The notes beneath the pieces are model-generated. The model searched no databases. It saw nothing but the letters and a program-made list of their open reading frames with translations, and was not told where the DNA came from. The position numbers were made by a program, and so were the translations under genes. DNA of 64,000 bases from G965195345 sp965277775 (GTDB lineage: Bacteria; Pseudomonadota; Gammaproteobacteria; CAKMZV01): assembly GCA_965277775.1 (NCBI GenBank), contig OZ255843.1, positions 1,054,001 to 1,118,000 of the forward strand, given 5' to 3'. Shown in pieces: positions 59,301 to 64,000 of this stretch; positions within the stretch are counted from its first letter, which is position 1, and each line of letters starts with the position of its first letter.

Positions 59301-62300
59301 TGTCGTGGTCGTCAGCCCAGTTAATGATCCCGTTACGCTCTCTTTGCCGATTTCTTTCCTTGGTACAACTGCTGGGGAAAATCAGCTTTACCGCAACATA
59401 CAAAGCATTAATATCAATCATATAGACAATGAACCCATTGTGGCTCAAATACGGGTGACGAGTAATAACCCCCCCCCCCCCCTATTTTCAGCAGATCCAA
59501 CCCCAGTGGTTAGCTTCACCACCCATACCTTAACGACCACGACCCTATTGAACTCAGGCTCGACTACAGCGCACTTGTATTTCACAATTCCGCCTGATCG
59601 AACAGGTTTCGCCAATCTGTTTATTCAACTCACCAATCTGACTTATTCAGAAGCGACCACACAAACTCTGACGATTCAAGTCTTTCCTAGGGATTTGCCT
59701 CCAGCGATCATTCGAGAAAACACAAACCTTAGAAATTTAGTTGTAAATGGTGGGCATCTGTACGCCAATTCGGCAATAACATCACAAGCAATCACGCCCT
59801 TTTTAGCACAAGCGAGCGCTTTGGGTGGTCATTTGGTCAACATCAATACAGTTGAAGAGTTTAATTTTTTGCGTTCAAGTGGATTAGACACTCATGAGGC
59901 TTGGTATGGCTTGGTTTTACCCAATCTGAATTTTCCCGGCGAGCTGTTTTGGAAAACAAACAACAGCACGCTTGCCTATGGTTTTGTCAGTACCAGTGCC
60001 AATACCACTGGCAATATCTCTGTCTATCCAGGTATTTATCCCTTAGCTTGGGACAGTGCAAGTGGATTAATTGCTAATAGGCCATCATCAGTCCCCTCCA
60101 CTTTCAATTGGACGGTTTATAACCAATCACCATTGGATAGATTCTTTTTATTAGGCGATGGCGGTGATACCCGACCTCGCTCAGCACTTTATGAATTTCC
60201 CCAAGGTTTAACACCCACTTCCAATCAGCCTGTCATAATCACTGCTGGCGCACGCGCAACCGTACGCTTGACCGGATATGATTTGAATGGTGACTCAATA
60301 AGTACAGCAAATTGGAGCGCCAGTCCGACTGTGGGAACCTTCAGCTTTACCCATGTTTCTGCAACGACAGGCGTTCATACAGTGGATTTCCATTATACTC
60401 TGCCATTTAGTTTCACAGGCGAAATAACCGTTACTGCCACCCTAACAGTAAATAGTACAGTCACGTCCATTCCGCTGCGATTTGTTACTGTGGTGCCGAC
60501 ATTTAATTTGCCTACAAACAAAGTCGTCTTGACCGAGAACAGTAGTCAAACCATTCGCCATCAACTAACTATCACCAATATTAGTATTCCAGCGCTCGCT
60601 GGGACAACAACCACCGAAGACTTAGAATGGCGGTTTACTGGGGATCTTGGTTCCCCATTTTCTACTCAACCTGCGTTTTTCATCAGTTTCTCGACCAATG
60701 CCATAATGTCCACTGCCAGCATTGGTTCAGTGCCGCAAACGGCGCAATTGTATTTTTCAATCGCCCCTGATTCATCGGGTACGAGAACCATTCTCATACA
60801 ACTTACCAATCGCGATAATACAATAAGATCAGTTGAACAATCTCTGATTGTGCAAGTTATTCCAGCGGCTGAACCTCCGACGATCATTCAGGCCAGCCCA
60901 AATCTTCAAAATTTAGTTGTTCATGGCAGTCATCTCTATGCCAATTCAGCGACACCATCACAAGCAATTACGCCCTTTTTGGCACAAGCGAATGCTTTGG
61001 GTGGCCATTTGGCCAACATCAATACAGAAGAAGAGTTGACGTTTTTGCAATCGGGTGCAGGCGGGATAAGCATTTCTGAAACTTGGATTGGGCTGGTTTT
61101 ACCCCAGCGACACTTTCCGGGCAAGCTTTTTTGGGTAACGAATGACAGCACTATAGCCTATGCGTATGCCAGCACTGACAACGCGGTCAACTATCCGGGT
61201 CATTATGGCTTGAGGTGGACTGCCAGTGGAGCGGTAATTGCCAATAGAAGGGGTAGTGCCTCCACCCTATTCAATTGGACTATTTATTCCCCTGGCGTAA
61301 ATAGTTTTTTCCTATTAGACGATATTGGAGATAGGAGTCGTTATGCGCTTTATGAATTTCCGCAAGGCTTGCCAGTCACACCAATACAGACAGATGTAAC
61401 CTCAACAGTCACTGTTCGATTGACGGGTTTTGATTTGGATGGTGATGCGATAACTGCAGCTGATTGGAGCGCATCCGTAGCGACTGGTACAGTCAATCTT
61501 AGGCCTGTTTCTCAAGCAAACGGCGTTCAGACAATGGATTTAGTTTATACCGCTCCAACATCTTTTCTGGGTCAAACAATCGTCGTCGTTACTCTAACAG
61601 TGAATGGATTAAGCACCTCCAGAGACATTTTATTCACCGTGCTTGATGCCCCACCCACCATTGTCTTGTCAACGAATGCCGTAATGGTTAACGAAGAATT
61701 TACCACCTTTACCATCGCCGCCACCGCTACCGATCGAGGTTTTAGTGACACTTTGCCGTTTACGGTGCGCGCTTCAAACGCGGGTATTATGAACATATCG
61801 GCCTTGGCCAATGGCTTTCAATTTTCGGGCGCGCCCGATTTTAACGGTTTGGTCACTCTAACGGCGCAAACAACAGATTCTATCGGGCAAATAAGTTCAG
61901 CCATTGTCGTCGTCACAGTACAACCGACACCAGACACCCCAACAATCAACGTCACAACCAATAATATTACAGCTATAAATGGCTTTTCGCCCATCTCTAT
62001 TGGCGTAACGGCACAAGATGTCGATCATGTTGCTATTCCTTTACCTTTTACCGTACAAACGTCCACTTCAGGTTTGGTCAGAATAACCACAGCAGCAAAT
62101 ACAATCGTTTTAAATAGTATACCTGGTGCCACTGGTCAAACAACCTTAACCGTCCGTACAATTGATGGAACTGGTCGAACAGCGACACAAACAATCGTTG
62201 TCAATGTGGTCATTATTCTCAGCAGCAACGCTCCTACGCTGGCAACTTCAACCGGCCTCATCTACGTACAAGAAGACTTTTCGACACCAGTGAGCATTCA

Positions 62301-64000
62301 AGTGAACGGCAGAGATTCTGACAATCAAATAGTTACGCTTTCACTGAGTTCATCCTCGCATCTTGTGAATGCTGTGATTGCCAGTCCGTCCACCGGCAGA
62401 GGTACCGTCGCGAGCACAATCACCTTAACTTCGGTTAGCGATCTCTATGGCATTGCGACATTGACCGTGATAGCGACCGATGAAGGCGGTCGATCCACTA
62501 CTCAGGAGACTGTCGTCGTGGTTACGCCCGTTGTAGAGACCAACCCCATATCATTCACTGTATCAACTTCTGCAATCACCTTGTCTGCCATCGGCAATCA
62601 ACTCAATCGAAACATACAAAACATTAACATCCGTAACCCAGGGGATTTAAATCTACGCACTCAATTTACTGTGACGAGCAGTGGTAGTTCCATATTTTCA
62701 ACCAATCCTGCGCCGGTGGTGAGTTTCACCCCCAATGCATTAACAACTTCAATGATGTTGTCTTCACCCATGCACACGGCACAGTTGTATTTTTCAATCG
62801 CCCCTAACCAAACAGGCACAGCGACCTTGACAATTCAACTCGACGATCTGGACCGCCGCGAATCGACGCAACAAACCGTGGTTGTTAGCGTTCACACAGC
62901 GAATGTAGCGCCCATCTTAACGCGATCCGACCAAGGCCTTCAAAACCTTGTTGTTCATGGCGGTCGTCTTTATGCCAACTCTATGATATCGACAACATCG
63001 GTCAATCCGTACTTGACAGAAGCCAGCGCACTGGGTGGCCATTTGATCAACCTCAATACGGTTGAGGAATTAAATTTTATTCGTTCTAGTTCTCTAACCT
63101 CGCAGAATGCTTGGTTTGGTTTGATTTTACGGCAGCTAGAATTTCCAGGTCAGTTATCTTGGGAAACAAATGACAGCACCACTGGTTATGGATTTGCCCG
63201 AGTCAATGACATGCTCACGGTCTATCCTGGTCATTTTGCCCTACCTTGGGAACCTTTTGTTGGGCTGTTTGCCAATAGAGGATCAACCCAACCGTCTGTG
63301 TTTAATGCAGCAAATTATTCCAAAACACTCAATTCGTTTTTCTTATTAGGAGATCGAGGTGATACAACACCTCGAGTTGGACTTTATGAATTTCCTCAAG
63401 GCTTGCCCCACGCGACCGACATAGGATTTTCATTATTTGCTGGATCAAGTGTAACCGTACGCATTACGGGCATCGTTTTAACTGGTGAGACAATAACCAG
63501 AGCTCATTGGAGTGCATCCGTAGCAACTGGTACGGTGCGTATTAACACTGTTTCTCAAAGCTCAGGCATTCAAACGGTGGATTTGGTTTACACCGCGCCT
63601 GCAGATTTTGTAGGAAACGTGCCTATTTTCATCAATCTACAAGTGAATGGTTTGGTCACGACCTCTGCAGTTGATATTAATATTACTACACAGCCAAGTC
63701 TTTCAGTCCATGTTTCTGGCATTAAGACCCTTGATTTTAGTTGGAGTGCGATCCAAGGTGTGATAACTTTTGTGTTGGAGAACACACCCGGGGGTGCGAT
63801 GCTAAGTGCGACCTCTTATCTGTTGGAGAGCAATCCCGATGGAAATTCAGGTTTTACCAACTTGAGCTTGTTGAGCACCACTGGCATCGTTATTACACCT
63901 AATAGCACCAACATCGCTCAACAAACGGCACAGGGCGTGGTAGCCCTACATCGTTACATCCCAAATGTGACTGACCCACAGTTTGGCGTGAGAACTTGTT
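56311..64000 (+). CDS. Giant surface lipoprotein E (3' end beyond window), paralogue of D, with poly-C tract
   Basis: The frame is open from the ATG at 56311 (MYKLYSSNSTQCFI) to the window end, at least 2,563 residues. The lipobox LLTAC has its Cys at 62, followed by Ser and Gly residues. Six tandem Ig-like repeats of about 89 residues follow (D has four), then the same order of cadherin-like repeats as D. C-type-lectin-like domains lie at about residues 1137-1302, 1529-1687 and 2209-2367. The window ends in the fibronectin-like segment just before the expected propeller. At 59469-59482 a run of 14 C encodes four prolines where D has SRLFSA. Large blocks are nearly identical to D (for example 49720-50700 and 61940-62920), while others diverge. 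An in-frame ATG about 33 codons downstream could be the true start. Confidence 0.88.
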   Translation, partial: MYKLYSSNSTQCFIILFSRGHALSLFISAFMGELMRVSKMVNRRALSTISTTIVLSALLTACSGGGGTSGGDGGSTPNTTPSLTVLSNSRSLTQNFSGPINIATATNASQITVTQSNPGMVTITTSNASVSISNIANASGRTTITITAFNGSLSSLPQVVVIEVTPAIPPTLTVLSNSRNLTQNFSDTIAIATATNADRITVTQSDPSVITITTSNASVSISNIANASGRTTITITAFNGSLSSLPQVVVIEVTPAIPPTLTVLSNSRSLTQNFSGPINIATATNASQITVTQSNPGVVTITTSNARVSISNIANASGRTTITITAFNGSLSSSPQVVVVEVIRLNPNTTPTLTVLNSSYSLTVGSRVPITIATAANADRITVTQSDPSVINITTSNARVNISNITNANGRTTITITAFNGSLSSLPQMVVVEVTSSTPMLTVLSNSRNLIENFSGPIAIATATNTGQIIVIQSNPGVVNITTSNARVSISSLPNEIGRTTITITAFNGSLSSSPQVVVVEVTRLNPITTPTLSVLINSYDLQEDFADIIIATAINADRTMVTQSQAGVVNITTSASNVRLSSLLNVSGRTNLTITAFNGSLRSSNEIVVVNVSAVNDPPTISLSTDSITVFGGFSPITIGTTITDADHNGNFSYTIQDANPGVVRAMASPNAIILNAITGVSGTTTITVRSSADPLGAIATRTISVVVVNSSPVLNVSTSLILVQEDFTNSIVVRATVTDAEPGTLSITVTSSTSIVNAVVSPPINNVRNITLTPVAHANGRTTITVQTTDVGGKTASSEFVVAVTAVNDLPTLSVSNNSISRTGVFTPITIRTTASDVEDGVLSFDVQESATGVIRVSTTTNSIILSAIAGGSGQTTLTVRVVDSLGSTALQTIAVDVTIISSGSTPVLQVTTTRISLQEDFGAPFVIDTIETDDDGDRLTFSLTSTTYLVDAQISSLSSDRRTITLTPVAHAHGTSTLFVQTADPGGLVDSTEIVVVVSPVNDPVTLSLPISFLGTTAGENQLYRNIQSININHIDNEPIVAQIRVTSNNPPPPLFSADPTPVVSFTTHTLTTTTLLNSGSTTAHLYFTIPPDRTGFANLFIQLTNLTYSEATTQTLTIQVFPRDLPPAIIRENTNLRNLVVNGGHLYANSAITSQAITPFLAQASALGGHLVNINTVEEFNFLRSSGLDTHEAWYGLVLPNLNFPGELFWKTNNSTLAYGFVSTSANTTGNISVYPGIYPLAWDSASGLIANRPSSVPSTFNWTVYNQSPLDRFFLLGDGGDTRPRSALYEFPQGLTPTSNQPVIITAGARATVRLTGYDLNGDSISTANWSASPTVGTFSFTHVSATTGVHTVDFHYTLPFSFTGEITVTATLTVNSTVTSIPLRFVTVVPTFNLPTNKVVLTENSSQTIRHQLTITNISIPALAGTTTTEDLEWRFTGDLGSPFSTQPAFFISFSTNAIMSTASIGSVPQTAQLYFSIAPDSSGTRTILIQLTNRDNTIRSVEQSLIVQVIPAAEPPTIIQASPNLQNLVVHGSHLYANSATPSQAITPFLAQANALGGHLANINTEEELTFLQSGAGGISISETWIGLVLPQRHFPGKLFWVTNDSTIAYAYASTDNAVNYPGHYGLRWTASGAVIANRRGSASTLFNWTIYSPGVNSFFLLDDIGDRSRYALYEFPQGLPVTPIQTDVTSTVTVRLTGFDLDGDAITAADWSASVATGTVNLRPVSQANGVQTMDLVYTAPTSFLGQTIVVVTLTVNGLSTSRDILFTVLDAPPTIVLSTNAVMVNEEFTTFTIAATATDRGFSDTLPFTVRASNAGIMNISALANGFQFSGAPDFNGLVTLTAQTTDSIGQISSAIVVVTVQPTPDTPTINVTTNNITAINGFSPISIGVTAQDVDHVAIPLPFTVQTSTSGLVRITTAANTIVLNSIPGATGQTTLTVRTIDGTGRTATQTIVVNVVIILSSNAPTLATSTGLIYVQEDFSTPVSIQVNGRDSDNQIVTLSLSSSSHLVNAVIASPSTGRGTVASTITLTSVSDLYGIATLTVIATDEGGRSTTQETVVVVTPVVETNPISFTVSTSAITLSAIGNQLNRNIQNINIRNPGDLNLRTQFTVTSSGSSIFSTNPAPVVSFTPNALTTSMMLSSPMHTAQLYFSIAPNQTGTATLTIQLDDLDRRESTQQTVVVSVHTANVAPILTRSDQGLQNLVVHGGRLYANSMISTTSVNPYLTEASALGGHLINLNTVEELNFIRSSSLTSQNAWFGLILRQLEFPGQLSWETNDSTTGYGFARVNDMLTVYPGHFALPWEPFVGLFANRGSTQPSVFNAANYSKTLNSFFLLGDRGDTTPRVGLYEFPQGLPHATDIGFSLFAGSSVTVRITGIVLTGETITRAHWSASVATGTVRINTVSQSSGIQTVDLVYTAPADFVGNVPIFINLQVNGLVTTSAVDINITTQPSLSVHVSGIKTLDFSWSAIQGVITFVLENTPGGAMLSATSYLLESNPDGNSGFTNLSLLSTTGIVITPNSTNIAQQTAQGVVALHRYIPNVTDPQFGVRTC
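56554..58158 (+). repeat. Six tandem ~267-bp repeats at the N-terminal end of gene E
   Basis: The first three units start at 56554, 56821 and 57088, exactly 267 bp apart. Units one and three are almost identical; unit four matches unit two of D. All keep the frame. Confidence 0.88.
59469..59482 (+). repeat. C14 homopolymer inside gene E
   Basis: Fourteen C follow AGTAATAA and precede TATTTTCA. In the current length the codons are in frame with the start at 56311 and with the downstream lectin-like domains. The equivalent place in D reads as mixed codons. Confidence 0.95.

Noticed and set aside
44638..64000. Diversity-generating retroelement acting on the lectin-like domains
   Set aside because: Variable proteins of such systems often have lectin-like folds, but I see no reverse transcriptase, no template/variable repeat pair with A-specific differences and no accessory gene. 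Differences between copies involve all bases.

Overview
The window looks like part of a moderately AT-rich gammaproteobacterial chromosome. The evidence is a yibN-like/grxC/secB cluster, an IscA-type scaffold, an RpoD-type sigma factor, a bioB-bioF-maf-rpoD block, ileS-lspA, htpG, psd and a complete atp operon whose beta subunit carries gammaproteobacterial motifs. I cannot name the genus. I found no tRNA, rRNA, CRISPR array, transposase or integrase.

Layout. (1) 1-10.45 kb, minus strand: three tandem paralogous surface lipoprotein genes (A truncated by the window edge, B and C). They are separated by two homologous spacers of about 1.85 kb that hold debris of other genes: the propeptide and P-domain of a subtilisin-like protease, and a restriction-modification target-recognition domain. 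(2) 10.8-34.1 kb: ordinary housekeeping genes: yibN-like/grxC/secB, iscA-like, rpoD, maf, bioF, bioB, ileS-lspA, htpG, psd with a DUF2723-type membrane/TPR protein, and atpZ-atpI-atpBEFHAGDC. (3) 34.2-35.1 kb: a heavily deleted lipoprotein paralogue (P1, minus). (4) putA, 35.4-38.5 kb. (5) 38.9-64 kb, mainly plus strand: a frameshifted lipoprotein paralogue (P2), an intact giant paralogue (D, about 2,790 residues), an ada-like gene, a DMT transporter and a truncated membrane gene (minus), a third lipoprotein pseudogene (P3), and a second giant paralogue (E) that runs off the window.

The striking content is the lipoprotein family: eight members or remnants, filling close to half the window. 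Complete members have a lipoprotein signal ending in a Cys-Gly-rich linker, a stack of cadherin-like/Ig-like repeats, and a fibronectin-III-like segment. Then comes an FG-GAP propeller of exactly seven blades ending in the residues VYLY. P2, D and E also carry C-type-lectin-like domains (one, three and three). Two members contain in-frame runs of 14 C on the plus strand, one just after the lipidation cysteine of B and one in the middle of E; both are candidate slipped-strand switches. The family also shows differing internal repeat numbers, patchwork identity that suggests gene conversion, a 203-bp tandem duplication that breaks a propeller, and a segmental duplication whose edge cuts a membrane-protein gene. 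Together these suggest a recombining and possibly phase-variable surface adhesin/recognition repertoire. That functional reading is inference; the architecture and lesions are visible in the sequence.

Housekeeping parts are ordinary, with a few oddities: IleRS has lost three of four C-terminal zinc cysteines, LspA has a repetitive C-terminal tail, the Ada-like protein lacks the N-terminal zinc domain, and atpZ and bioB have perfect -10 boxes a few bases before their start codons.
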